64,000 nucleotides of DNA from Salvelinus alpinus (taxonomy: Eukaryota > Chordata > Actinopteri > Salmoniformes > Salmonidae): the NCBI RefSeq assembly GCF_045679555.1, contig NC_092094.1, forward strand, positions 36,038,430 to 36,102,429, given 5' to 3'. The translations under genes and the position numbers were made by a program. Shown one piece after another: positions 13,401 to 23,738 of the stretch; positions within the stretch are counted from its first letter, which is position 1, and every line of letters starts with the position of its first letter. The notes under the pieces are model-generated. The model did no database searches, was not told where the DNA came from, and saw only the letters and a list, made by a program, of their open reading frames with translations.

Positions 13401-16400
13401 ACACCATATTCAATATAAAAACTGTATGTCAATCAGGTTTGGCACAATGAACTGTTATTGCATGCCAGTTTTGTATCCTTTGCAGGCCATAGTTATGACA
13501 TGATTAGAGTGTCAATCTGTCACTTTTATGACAATATAAGTACATTGTCGTTCATTTGTAGGTGTTACTTAGACAACCTAAGTTAAAACAACTCACCCTC
13601 ACGTCAACAACCTGCTCTCGATCCTGCAGGGGGAAGGAGAAGGACTCGCTCCATTTTGGATTTAGGTTCTTATACACAACTTTGCTTTTGTAAATCGTCT
13701 TCCCTTCCAGTTTGAACTTGACATAAGGATCACTTGTACCTAGAGATTCAAAAACAAAACGGAATGTTCAGAAAATAGCAGATAAAAGCATTATCAGATT
13801 ATCAACACAATCAATCATGATATGAGACAAATTCGTACTTGCAAAGGGGTGTCATTTATACAACAATTGTATTTTTTTTTTTTTAAACGTACAAAATGTA
13901 ATATATATGAAACAGGAAACAAGTCAGATCCGCACAAATTAGAACACACACACCTTCCCTCCCAGCTAGATATATCAAAGAGCTTTGTGAAGGACTGAGA
14001 TATGCAGGGATGAGGTACACCGCACATGTATTTATGAAAACAGAGGGATGTATCTGTTTAATTGTGAAAGAGAAGAAAGTCTCGCCAGCATGAAGCAACC
14101 AGCAAATAAAGTCCTGAAACCAGGAGCAACCAGTGTTAATCTCACAAGCCTGTTAAGTAAGTCGGCCTGGTGGTGGGGTGGGGGGACGGGGCGTCTTTGT
14201 CTCAGCCATGGTATGAAGATTGCCTGAAAAATGAAAGCCAGTCCCATGCCTTCATTTGTATGGAGAAATGAAAGGGTGCTTGAGAAAACCTGCAGGGAGG
14301 CTTGAATCACATGACAAAGGCCCTGTGGGGATGGGCTGTCAGGCCTGTCAGCTCCCCACTCCAAATGAACATCTCCCAAAGGCAGGCAGGACCCACAGCA
14401 GCTCCGCCCTGCCAGTCTGACAGGAAAACCTCCAGGCAACTTGACAGGAGGAGAATGTGGCAGCCAGTGAGGAGAAAAGCTCTGGCGTGACAGAACGGTG
14501 ACCATTGAAATTAACCGCGAAAAAAGGGGAGAACAAAAAAAGAGAAGTGGGGGCTGGTGGCGAGGGTCCTTTCAGAATATGTAATGACAGTGGATGGTGT
14601 TGGTGGGTCTCAGGCACCGTGTTGATTGTAGGGCAAACAGTGGAGAGGCAGGGGGCGTGTGGGGATTGCATCATCATCATGGTGCCATCCTGTCAGGAAA
14701 AGTAAGGTCTCAACTAGCAGGGAGCTGTGGCCCGAGACGACAAGGTTAGTGAAGCCACGGCGACAGTTACATAAGAAACCTTAGCACAAGCTGAGGGTTA
14801 CATAGAGAAAATAATATAGCCTACATATGGCAGCAGCGGTCAGTCAGGCAAAGAGGTGGAACTTAAGATTGCAGACAAAAAACATGTTTGATTGAATTTC
14901 AGCCAAAAACCTCCAACCGATATGTTCATAAAATAAAATAAACAATATGTTCCAGAGATGTTTGGCTTTCAATACCAGCGGAGAAATGAATAAAGTCCAT
15001 GTTGTGTCTTTCAAACAGCAATTCAGTTTATGGACAGTTGATGTCGCTGCTTCCCCAAACTAATTGCATTGCATCCCTACAAGCCCACAATGACAGTGGG
15101 CAGATGACTGAGGAAATGAACAATTGAGGTATGCATATGAGAAATATTTTAGTTGTATTTTGAAGGGGAGACTACATCATATTCAGTAAATATTAAATAT
15201 AACAATCAATCATTTTGGGGATACAAACCCCAAACAGTCAGTAGTATTCCACAAGCCTTCGGTATCTTATCTGCTGTATATAATGGAATGTCATGCACTG
15301 GGTGTACAAAACATTAGGAACACCGTCCTAATATTGAGTTGCACCCCCTTTTGCTCTCAGAACAGCCTCAGTTCGTTGGGGTTTGGACTACAAGGTGTCG
15401 AAAGCGTTCCACAGGGATGCTGGCCCATGTTGACTCCAATGCCTCCCACAGTTGTCTCAAGTTGGCTACACTGATTGAAATGGATTTAACAAGTGACATC
15501 AATAAGGGATCATAGCTTTCACCTGGATTCACCTGGTCAGTCTATGTCATGGAAAGAGCAGGTGATCCTAATGTTTTTTATAAACTGGGTGGTTCGAGCC
15601 CTGAATGCTGATTGGCTGACAGCCATGGTATATCCGGCAGGTAGCTTAGTGGTTAGAGCGTTGGACTAGTAACTGAAAGGATGCAAGATCGAATCCCCGA
15701 GCTGACAAGGTAAAAATATGTCGTTCTACCCCTGAACAAGGCAGTAAACTCACTGTTCCTAGGCCGTCATTGAAAATAAGAATTTGTACTTAACTGACTT
15801 GCCTAGTTAAATAAAGGTTAAAAAAATAATGTAATCAGACCGTATACCACGGGTATGACAAAACATGTATTTTTACTGCTCTAAGTAAGTTGGTAACCAG
15901 TTTATAATAGCAATAAGGCACCTCGGGGGTTTGTGGTATTTGGCCAAAATACCACAGCTAAGGGCTGTGTCCAGGCACTCTGCGCTGTCTTGTGCATAAG
16001 AACAGCCCTTAGCCGTGGTACATTAGCAATATATCACACCCCCTCGTACCTTATTGCTTAAGTATACTCAGTATATGACATGCCAACATATCAACATCTA
16101 CTGTCCTATACAGACCAAAATAATAAGTATGACATAAGTTAACATAAACATTTACAACCATTGTGATTTAAGATTAGGGATTTCCTTCAATGTGTTCAGA
16201 ACACTATGAGTTAGAGCAGAAAGGTCCAAACTTCCTAGGATGTATTTTAGCAAGCCTCCAGCAGGTGGCAGCTTGTCATTTGTGGTGGGAAAATGTTATT
16301 TAACAGCAACAGTGAAACATTGCATGAACTCTCCAACTGACAAAAAAATGTTGTGTCTAAATTTGCATTGGTTATGAAAACCATACCACATAATTTGTTT

Positions 16401-19400
16401 CTCCACACATGTTGTTAACAAAGAAACAGCCAGAGTGCATCGCATCTATTCAACACACCACTGAGAATACTATGGTGGAGCCTGGCTGGCAAAACACACT
16501 TCTGCACTATACGAGTTATCCATCTTTTTCAAAGTGATAGAAATATACATCTAAGATATACCAACCCCATGTAACCTTCTCTGTAGTGTAACTGCTCAGA
16601 TGGAGTTGGGCAAGGTGTGCTTCCTTAAGGGAAGGTTCCTGGGTGTGTTTTGGCGTCAGAGTCTGGTCTGACTGGAATCACTGTCAAAAATACATTCCAC
16701 ACAGTTAGGGGCCCTTTGTAATGTATGTGCTTCAACTAAAAATGCTTTCTTGATGACATGTTCAAAATCAAGATCAACAAAGTAAATATGATGAATTGCT
16801 TTGTCATCATCCTACTCACGGCATAAGGGACACCTTCTCAAGTTGAAAGTATGTATCTATCAATATACCCAGCATGCATCAGACTTTACATTCATCCATA
16901 TGTAGACCTCCAGAAGTACCAGGTTCTTTTCGTCCACGTACCATTGCGGTCTCTGATGACCAGGTTCCTGCCCTCCTTCAGGTTGACGGTGAGGAGGTAC
17001 TTCTGGATAGGACCAGGTGGGCCCCTTGCTGCCATAGCCTGTCAAGGAAAGGAATCACATTAATACGATGCTTTATAGTCTAAAGTCTTAGTGTTGTCCA
17101 TTATCGTTGACACGGTCAGGACATCCAAGTCCAGTACTCACATTGTTGCCTGCTTGACCCTGCAAGGGCTGGGCATAGAAGTCATTGTGCTCATTGGGTA
17201 ACTAAGGGAGAAAAAAATGTAAGCTTATCAAAAAGACATCTACAAAGTATGGAACAAATGTAGATGTTATCATGTTCAGTCATGTTGTTTACCACTTTTT
17301 AACCTCAGGTACTATAATTGTACCGGCAACCAGTAAGGCAGGTTTGTAGCCTCAACCATGTCTGGCCTTGTAATAAGACAGATCTACATTTAATACAATG
17401 GAAGTGACTTCAGCTCGAAATAATGTTTCTTCTGCTCAGCATATACATTATATGAGTATAGGGATTGCTATCTGCAATGGGATTTCTGACAAAGAACCAC
17501 AGAAGCGTTGTCTTAAAGATAGAATCTTATTTTAAACAATAACAAAGCGGCCACCCGCCTCTGTTTCGTAACCACTCTCTATGGATACAAGGACTGACCG
17601 TCCATGAAATCAAAATTAAAATTATAGTTTTAACCATGTTTTTAAGCTACTGTATACCGTGTTTAATCGAGTACTCAAACGGAAGTCAAAACTCGATCTT
17701 TAACCAGAGATTCATTTTTTTATAATACTGTAAAACGGTCTGATTTATTTCATAACTCTGGTCAAAATTGAAAACAGGGCGACAGGTAGCCTAGCGGTTA
17801 AGAGCGTTGGACCAGCTCAAGCTCTCCTATCACTGCACAACTAGCTCCATGAGTAGGGCCCTGTGTTTTGGTTAATCATGTTGCATGACCTGGATTTTTG
17901 TCGTTATTTAAAGCTTTTCATCAAACTGTCCGATTTCCTTTTCATGTCAGATGGGTCAGCGCCATCATCATTTTGGGTTGAATTCTAATTTCTGGAAATG
18001 GCTAAAAATAAAGGTTCAAATCCAGATCGTTTGACATGATTAACCAAAACACATGTCCGTATCCATGAGAAATCATATGCTTATCACGTACAAAGAAACA
18101 TTCTCAGAGGGCAACAATCTCGTATTACATCCTTTGCCACTGCAAAGCACTGCTGTGACCCTGCCTGAGCCAAGCAGGTGACACAGCTCATTACGGTTTT
18201 GATTAATGATTCTCAACTGGCACTTGTGTTTTATTGACTGAATATAGACTGAACAAAAATATGAACGCAACATGTAAAGTGTTGGTCCCATGTTTCATGA
18301 GCTGAAATAAAAGATTACAGAAATGTTCCATATGCACAAAAAGCTTATTTCTCTCAAATGTTGGGCACAAATTTGTTAACGTCCCTGTTAGTGAGCATCT
18401 CCTTTGCCAAGATAATCCAGCCACCTGACAGGTGTGGCATATCAAGAAGTTGATTAAACACCATGATCATTACACAGGTGCATCTTGTGCAGGGGACAAT
18501 AAAAAGCCACTCTAAAATGTGAAGTTTTGTCACTCAACACAATGCCACAGATGTCTCAAATTTTGAGGGAGCGTGCAATTGGCATTCTGACTGTAGGAAT
18601 GTCCACCAGAGCTGTTGCTAGATAATTTAATTTTAATTTCTCTACCATAAGCCGCCTCCAACGTAGTTTTATAGTAACATATCCAACTGGCCTCACAACC
18701 GCAGACCATGTGTATGGCGTTGTGTGGGCGAGAGGTTTACTGATGTCAACATTGTAAACAGAGAGCCTCTTGGTGGTGGGGTTATGGTATGGGCAGGCAT
18801 AAGCTACAGATAACAAACACAATTGCATTTTATTGATGGCAATTTGAATGCACAGAGATACCGTGACGAGATCCTGAGGCCCATTGTCGTGCCATTCATC
18901 CGACGCCATCACCTCATGTTTCAGCATGATAACGCACAGCCCCAATTCGCAAGGATCTGTAGACAATTCCTGGAAGCTGAAAATGTCCCAGTTCTTCCAT
19001 GGCCTGGATACTCATTAGACATGTCACCCATTGAGCATGTTTGGGATGCTCTGGATCGACGTGTACGACAGCGTGTTCCAGTTCCCGCCAATATCCAGCA
19101 ACTTCGCACAGCCATTGAAGAGGAGTGGGACAACATTCCACAGGCCACAATCAACAGTCTAATCAACTCTATGCGAAGGAGATGTGTCGCGCTGCATGAG
19201 GCAAATGGTGACCAGATACTAACTGGTTTTCTGATCCACGCCCATCTGTGACCAACAGATTCCTATCTGTATTCCCAGTCATGTGAAATCCATATATTAG
19301 GGACTAATGAATGTATTGACTGATTTCCTTATTATTAACTGTACCTCAGTAAAATCTTTGACATTGTTGCATGTTGCGTTTATATTTTTGTTCAGTATAT

Positions 19401-21420
19401 ATGGGGAAATTTGATTTCAGTTGATATTTAATTACTTAACTTACCTTTCCATAGTCCTTTTGATTCCTAACATACCACTGCCGATGTTGCTTCCTTTTTG
19501 AAGATTGTGTTGAAAGATTTGATATTATGGTTTCAATAAATGAATCTTAAATGGCAATATTTTTTTCTGCGATTTTATATATATATATATATATGAGTCA
19601 ATTTAGCAATTAGGATGTGTTATCTGTAATGGTTATGATCAATTAGGCATTGTTCCGCACTGTTGGCATATAGATAAATGCAACAACAACAGAAATCCAG
19701 TGCGGGCCTTGTGTTCTAATTATTATATATATTTTTTCATTCGAGTACTCTAAAAAAAATCCTGCAAGTACTCAGATAATCAAAACATTTCAAATGCCCA
19801 TTCCTATCACATTTACATTGTTTACAAACATTGAGAGTAAAACAACTTCATATTTTGGGTTCTGATGAGGTATGATAGTTGAACTAAGCTCATAAGGAAT
19901 TTCTAAGTTATATTCTTCAAAAATCAATGGGTATATATCATTAAATTATTCCAAAAATGGATGTAGCAATTAGGGTTTCTAGCTTTAAGCACAATCCATG
20001 ACTTTAAAGTGTATCTATTGTAGCTGATCTGGAGACTGATCATAGAAAACTTCTAGGCATAGAGTCAGCATAACAGCTCAAGGGTGTGAAAACCCAGACC
20101 ACAGTATTTGAATATGAAAAGAGAGCTTGCAAATGCTAATAAGAACATAGTGACAATGCACTGCTTTAACACACTGTACTGTGTCTTGGTCATTAAACTA
20201 TCCTCCTGTATTACTGTCACATAGAAACATGTATTTTCTATCAAAACGTGTCTGAAATCTGTCAGTCCGCATTTAGACTTTACACTGTATGCAGTAGGTC
20301 TATAACTATATCTGTGGAGGGTATTGTAAAGTACAAGGTTAGTATGGTATCTGACCTCAATGTCTTCCTGGGGCTCCCTGCAGAAGATGTCTCTGATGTT
20401 AGTCGAGAGGGAGGGCTCCCTCATATCCAGGTCCTCAGAGTCAGTGGGCCAGAACGAGTAGGCTTGTTCCTCGAACGGGGTTCCACACACAGAACCGTCC
20501 CCACTGTCCGCAGGGGTGCCCATCCTGTCCGGGGTGCCCATTCTGTCTGCCCTGTCCACTGGCAGAGACCATCTATCTGGAGGGATGTTCAGTCTGTCAA
20601 GTGGATTTGTAGGAACAGACCATCTAACTTCTGCTGGTTGTTTCCCTCGCTCCCTGGAAGCAGCCAGTCTCTCTGTAACCAGGTTTGTTTGGTCGGAGAG
20701 AGAAGAAGCAGATCTTTCAGCAGATGCACTCACTCTGTCGCTAAAAGTGACCACTCTGCCTTTAGAGATGAACAATCTTTCTGTAGAAACATTCATTCTC
20801 TCTACTGAAGAAGTCAATTTTGGTGTGGGCACAGGAATATGTGGAGCATTTGATCTCGGGGTAGGTGGCTTCCTTCTGTCTACTGCTGTTCTTACTCTGT
20901 CTGCTGAAGAAGAAGAAGCAGAAGAAGTAGATCTCTCTGCAGGTGTGTTCCGTTTGTTTAATGGCGTGTGGATTCCGCCCATAAAGGTTGCCATGTCCTC
21001 CTCTTCAGATTCTTCATAGAGAGTTTGTGTCTCCACAGGTGCAATCCTTCTAGATCCAGATAGATTCATGTTATCTATGAAAGTCAAATCATATACAGTC
21101 TTTCTACCTGAGGGGCCTGCATCAGTTGCAGTCAGCCTGTCAGTGGATAGAGGGACTGAGTTAACAGAGGCGTTATCATCGGAGCCTGAGGAGCTGTCAA
21201 AGAAGATGGCGTCTGGGGCTGTGCAGAAGGTACTGTCTGTGGGAGAGGGTTCAGCCTGAACAAACCTCAGGTCCGGCACTGATATACTGCGCCTGTATTG
21301 CAGGGGCTTGGGCTTCTTCTTCTCCAGTTTCCCTGGGGTCTTCTTCTTCTTTATGTTGTTGAACTGGTTCTTGGTCTTCTCACGCAGGTTCTCCCACACA
21401 GTCTTCTTCTTTGCGTCCAT
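7376..21420 (-). CDS. mctp2: MCTP2-like multiple C2 and transmembrane domain protein (16 coding exons, 3' end outside window)
   Basis: MCTP proteins are endoplasmic-reticulum-anchored membrane proteins with three C2 domains, which in this family bind calcium and sense lipids, followed by two membrane segments. The 16 exons listed below join in phase into 897 codons. The order is a Ser/Arg-rich N-terminus (residues 1-355) with the MCTP2-like start VW..L..K.KN and motif [10 protein letters not shown]2A (about 389-507), C2B (about 560-690), C2C (about 710-825), then a linker ending just before the first membrane helix. MCTP2 is preferred over MCTP1 because of GNSRLQTHT in C2C and the N-terminal SVPDL motif. 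The start is the ATG at 21420-21418, 43 nt inside an exon whose acceptor is at 21465-21464. C2A keeps its acidic calcium ligands; C2B lacks them, as in human MCTP2. The N-terminus is much longer than the human one. C-terminal membrane exons were not found down to position 1 and should lie further left. Confidence 0.93.
7840..7914 (-). CDS. mctp2: mctp2 coding exon 15
   Basis: 75 nt, 25 codons, phase 0 both sides. It encodes [20 protein letters not shown], the basic linker between C2C and the membrane region. Confidence 0.92.
8077..8178 (-). CDS. mctp2: mctp2 coding exon 14 (end of C2C)
   Basis: 102 nt, 34 codons, phase 0 both sides. It encodes [20 protein letters not shown] and [11 protein letters not shown]. 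The ending corresponds to the human YLEMDLIYNP segment. Confidence 0.93.
8302..8404 (-). CDS. mctp2: mctp2 coding exon 13 (C2C loop 3)
   Basis: 103 nt, phase 2 in, phase 0 out. It encodes [20 protein letters not shown] and [12 protein letters not shown]. The first Asp of the usual VFDEDGD loop is Gly here (codon GGT at 8361-8359). Confidence 0.95.
8504..8606 (-). CDS. mctp2: mctp2 coding exon 12 (C2C)
   Basis: 103 nt, phase 1 in, phase 2 out. It encodes [20 protein letters not shown] and [16 protein letters not shown] is the MCTP2-type form (MCTP1 has RLLTHT). Confidence 0.95.
8714..8807 (-). CDS. mctp2: mctp2 coding exon 11 (start of C2C)
   Basis: 94 nt, phase 0 in, phase 1 out. It encodes [20 protein letters not shown] and [12 protein letters not shown], the C2C entry with its first loop-1 Asp. 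Confidence 0.92.
8984..9170 (-). CDS. mctp2: mctp2 coding exon 10 (end of C2B)
   Basis: 187 nt, phase 2 in, phase 0 out. It encodes [27 protein letters not shown] and [10 protein letters not shown]. The donor TAT|GTTAGC is a weaker match than the others in this gene. Confidence 0.94.
9399..9529 (-). CDS. mctp2: mctp2 coding exon 9 (C2B)
   Basis: 131 nt, phase 0 in, phase 2 out. It encodes [20 protein letters not shown] and [16 protein letters not shown]. The loop-3 Asp positions are replaced, so C2B is unlikely to bind calcium. Confidence 0.95.
10243..10443 (-). CDS. mctp2: mctp2 coding exon 8 (linker and start of C2B)
   Basis: 201 nt, 67 codons, phase 0 both sides. A Gln-rich linker ([20 protein letters not shown]) leads into [20 protein letters not shown] and [10 protein letters not shown], the first half of C2B. 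Loop-1 calcium ligands are absent, as in human MCTP2 C2B. Confidence 0.94.
10444..12988. other. mctp2: mctp2 intron without recognised elements
   Basis: No exon, transposon end or tandem array recognised. Minor purine-rich and pyrimidine-rich patches only (for example 11190-11215 and 11270-11360). Confidence 0.4.
12989..13009 (-). CDS. mctp2: mctp2 coding exon 7 (21-nt microexon)
   Basis: Seven codons, KWHQKKR, between a good acceptor (CGTTTACAG) and donor AGG|GTAGGA, phase 0 on both sides. It matches in position and character the basic Trp-containing linker after C2A in human MCTP2. Its size makes regulated inclusion plausible. Confidence 0.78.
13119..13230 (-). CDS. mctp2: mctp2 coding exon 6 (end of C2A)
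   Basis: 112 nt, phase 2 in, phase 0 out. It encodes [18 protein letters not shown], which closely matches the end of C2A in MCTP2. The donor is taken as CGT|GTAAGC; a GT two bases earlier would break the frame into the next exon. Confidence 0.93.
13309..13385 (-). CDS. mctp2: mctp2 coding exon 5 (C2A loop 3)
   Basis: 77 nt, phase 0 in, phase 2 out. It encodes [15 protein letters not shown], keeping the loop-3 aspartates expected for calcium binding. Confidence 0.94.
13597..13739 (-). CDS. mctp2: mctp2 coding exon 4 (C2A)
   Basis: 143 nt, phase 1 in, phase 0 out, donor AGG|GTGAGT. It encodes [20 protein letters not shown] and [10 protein letters not shown], the hallmark C2 core with the calcium-ligand Asp of SDPY. 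Confidence 0.95.
13740..15290. other. mctp2: mctp2 intron without recognised elements
   Basis: Nothing beyond a short A/T run at about 13870 and GC-richer sequence at about 14160-14480. No exon could be supported. Confidence 0.35.
15297..15578 (+). repeat. Inverted-end repeat family A, copy 1 (internally deleted)
   Basis: It starts GTGTACAAAACATTAGGAAC and ends with an imperfect reverse complement (GATCCTAATGTTTTTTAT). Segments such as TTTAACAAGTGACATCAATA recur in the opposite orientation at 36561-37078, so this is a dispersed family with inverted ends. Copy 1 lacks most of the internal part seen in copy 2. Confidence 0.75.
15579..16068 (+). mobile_element. MITE-like dispersed repeat interrupted by a SINE
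   Basis: The segments ACTGGGTGGTTCGAGCCC (from about 15584) and CCGTATACCACGGGTATGAC (from about 15840) read as one repeat split by a SINE at 15636-15828. Internal inverted pieces are visible: TATTTGGCCAAAATACCACA before and GGTACATTAGCAATATATCA after a shared core of AAGGGCTGTG / ACAGCCCTTAG. The sequence type is recalled as common in salmonid introns. Confidence 0.65.
15636..15828 (+). repeat. tRNA-derived SINE (HpaI-type)
   Basis: The head reads GTTAGAGCGTTGGACTAGTA followed by a B-box-like GATCGAATCC, derived from a tRNA. The body has CTGTTCCTAGGCCGTCATTG and the tail is GCCTAGTTAAATAAAGGTTA with an A-rich end. The tail motif is shared with the LINE 3' end at 32.8 kb. It is in an mctp2 intron, antisense to the gene. 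Confidence 0.85.
16080..16930. other. mctp2: mctp2 intron without recognised elements
   Basis: AT-rich sequence leading to exon 3. No element or exon recognised. Confidence 0.35.
16942..17038 (-). CDS. mctp2: mctp2 coding exon 3 (start of C2A)
   Basis: 97 nt, phase 0 in and phase 1 out. It encodes [20 protein letters not shown], the first strands of C2A with the first acidic loop. It is very close to the human MCTP2 equivalent in this region. Confidence 0.92.
17142..17201 (-). CDS. mctp2: mctp2 coding exon 2
   Basis: Twenty codons, [20 protein letters not shown], phase 0 on both sides, between CCCTTAG and AAT|GTGAGT. It forms the linker before C2A. Because its length is divisible by three it could be skipped without a frameshift. 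The upstream intron (17202-20355) contains a Tc1-like element. Confidence 0.8.
17779..17815 (+). repeat. SINE head fragment
   Basis: GACAGGTAGCCTAGCGGTTA and AGAGCGTTGGACCAG match the tRNA-derived head of the SINE at 15636, but the remainder is absent. Confidence 0.7.
17862..18054. mobile_element. Short inverted-repeat element (MITE)
   Basis: The left end TGTGTTTTGGTTAATCATGT is mirrored by ACATGATTAACCAAAACACA at the right end. The match continues inward over about 40 bp on each side (GACCTGGATTTT / AAATCCAGATC). There is no coding capacity. Confidence 0.75.
18247..19396 (+). pseudogene. Tc1-like element, copy 1 (inactive)
   Basis: Both ends carry the same inverted sequence (CTGAACAAAAATATGAACGC at left; GCGTTTATATTTTTGTTCAG at right), next to TA. 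The 3' half of the transposase is readable at 18823-19251 with a DGNL Asp, HDNAQP (second Asp) and SPIEHVWD (Glu), the DDE signature. The N-terminal DNA-binding half is largely deleted and frames are broken. It sits in mctp2 intron 1, antisense to the gene. A longer copy of the same family is at 30907-32300. Confidence 0.88.
19397..20355. other. mctp2: mctp2 intron, AT-rich
   Basis: A short (TA)n run lies at about 19575-19594. The reading frame of exon 1 continues past the donor to a stop at 20065. No other feature is supported. Confidence 0.4.
20356..21420 (-). CDS. mctp2: mctp2 coding exon 1
   Basis: 355 codons, phase 0 at its donor (GAG|GTCAGA). It encodes a basic start (residues 1-40, Lys-rich), RRSISVPDL at 43-51, an acidic patch EESEEED at 136-142, a degenerate Ser/Arg-rich repeat region at about 162-305, and an acidic tail ending in PQEDIE. 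The reading frame continues past the donor into the intron, which makes an intron-retained short form conceivable. An acceptor 43 nt upstream of the ATG implies at least one 5' non-coding exon, not located. Confidence 0.92.
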
Positions 21421-21463
21421 GCTGAGTGGTGCAGGCAGCAGACCACACCTTTTCACACAGAGA

Positions 21464-21945
21464 CTGCAACAAGATGAAGTAGTATCAGCATTATTGTTTA
21501 AGTAGTACTGTCTACTGAACTCTTACAAAAAAAAAGCTTCAGGCCTGACAAACATGATTCCACAATTGTTTTGGTTCTTATTATAGGAGTGGCATTCAGG
21601 GACGCTTTTGGGCGCAAACTCTGAATCTATATTGGCACAATGCCCTGAGTGATACTGTAATGATACAATGATACTTGCCAAGCTTTTGGTACACAAATCA
21701 CATTGTTATTCAATTTACTGTAGGAACTGCCGTTTACTCGTATCCGTTCACTACTCACTCCTACTGATGACATGGGGTAAAAAAAAAGCCACAGAGCCAA
21801 AAAGATACATCCACAATATTAGGTGTAGCATCTTGTTACGGTAGAGAGAAAGATGAGTTTGTTTCGATAATACTAGGCCCAGTGCAGTCAAAAACATGAT
21901 TTTCCTGTATTTTATATACATTTCCACACTATGGAAATAGTGTAT
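21464..21945. other. Upstream flank of mctp2 exon 1
   Basis: Contains the acceptor of the first coding exon (GTTGCAG ending at 21464). No promoter, CpG island or 5' non-coding exon can be identified by eye, so the transcription start is probably further right. Confidence 0.4.
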
Positions 21946-21947
21946 AT

Positions 21948-22079
21948 ATATTTCACCTTTATTTAACCAGGTAGGCCAGTTGAGAACAAGTTCTCATTTA
22001 CAACTGTGACCTGGCCAAGATAAAGCAAAGCAGTGCGACAAAAACAACAACACAGAGTTACACATAAACAAACGTACGG
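21948..22079 (-). repeat. LINE 3' end (antisense copy)
   Basis: On the minus strand it reads GTACGTTTGTTTATGTGTAA, then ACTTGTTCTCAACTGGCCTA, ending in TTAAATAAAGGTGAAA. The same sequence ends the LINE fragment at 32369-32895 on the plus strand. Confidence 0.8.
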
Positions 22080-23738
22080 AATAATACTGTGAAATGTTGA
22101 AAATTATGATAATTTAAGTGTAAGAGTGGTTTGTTCTTGCTGTTTGCTAAGAAACTATTTGTTTCTTTTTCACAATTTTCAATGAAAACAATCACAGTAA
22201 GGTATTTAAATTGTCACCCATAAATTTGATATTGAGATAAAAACAGCTGCATTGGACCTTTAAGATTAAGAAATTCAATGTCAATAAGAGACATCCAAAT
22301 AGGCCATTATAATCTGACCTCATCCCTCTCCTCTCCCCCTCTCACTCTCTCAAAATCAAATGTTCTTTACCTGGGCCTAGGCAATATCACCACAATCTAT
22401 GAGAGGCCCACATCAGACATAGAAAACTAAAATCATTGTAAGCCTATTCTATAGAGATTGGTTAACAAACCATCATAATATAACAGCCTCAGAATTTGGA
22501 TAATTAAATATGATGAAACAGCCACATACTTGCTTAGACAGTTACAACGCCGCTCCACAACCTTACAAAGAGGAAATAGAAATATGTTCCAAGTCTGTTG
22601 TCTCAGGAAACTTCCAGAGAGCTAGTCAGTGGACTGCCCTCAGACAATAGTATGGTGAAAATGAGGAAGTCCCTTTCAAATGAACTTAAAAATACATGCT
22701 CTTGCTTCTAGACAGGTTTGATGATTGGGTGGAGAGCAACAGCAGGGCCAAACAGGCCACACCAGTCCCACCAGGTGAGTTTCATTACTTAGTGATATTT
22801 TCCATCCACTAATAGCAGGTTGAAAAGGTGGATTATAGCACAATGTATACCTTTACTGTACTTAGCATATTATTTAGAAAGTCAGGGAAATCCTCAAGTT
22901 ATGGAAGTGCTTCATAACAAAGGAACAGAGTAGGTAACTGTGATAATGCTCCCAAAAAATACTAACTAGCTGCTGACAGACGGGAAAGCCTTGCTTGTTC
23001 AGATTGTTGGTTTGTTTGTTTGTTTACATTGTGTTTGTTTTATCATGAATAGTCATATTTTCAAGTTTGCTGTTGTTCATAAGTATTACAAGAAACAACG
23101 TGCATATTTATTTTATTAGTCAAACAATCCCAGATGATGGATTCTGAGGCATGGAGTCTGAGGCATAGTAAAGAATGTAGGCTGTGTTAACTCATGACTG
23201 ATCTCCAGCTCTTACATCCAATCACTGCATCACTTGTCTATAGAGAACATAGCCAGGCTACGTTTCTTTAATTAATCTCTAGTTATTTACAGTGCGACAT
23301 GGTTTAGCCTAAGCTCATCAAAAGTGAGCATTTATGTTTGCTGAGAATCAACAATAGCTTTCTGTCCACACATGGATGCTAATACAACAGGCCTAGCAAT
23401 GTTCACACACTGATTTTCTATGCAGCACAGAGGTGACTCTGTGACAACAGACGCGTTGGGAGTCTGGACCAAGCCTTGTTCAATATTTGCTAATGTCTTA
23501 AAGAGCTCAGGCACACATGAAAGAAGCCCCAACTTGGCAACCAGTTAAAAGGGAGGAGTGGGGACCCAGAGAGGGCAAGCCCCTGTGGCAGGTGGCCTGT
23601 CGCCCTCCTTCTCAAACAGTCCAAAACCCTGCAAGGTTACTTTACACATGCACACTGGACTAATTCCAGCACCATGCACAGCTGGCCCATAATACTGAAC
23701 CTCAAAAACATGTCCTCAAAGCACATGCAAGCTGTTAC
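22080..23738. other. Intergenic, no recognised elements
   Basis: No exon, inverted-end element or tandem array could be supported. A small TTTG-rich run is at about 23005-23040. Confidence 0.35.

Noticed and set aside
15636-15828. Functional tRNA gene
   Set aside because: Only the head resembles a tRNA; the body and tail are those of a SINE. The same applies to 26885-26941 and 30091-30231.
21421-21456. mctp2 start 12 codons upstream of 21420
   Set aside because: The codon at 21456-21454 is GTG. The ATG at 21420 begins the segment that matches the MCTP2 N-terminus.
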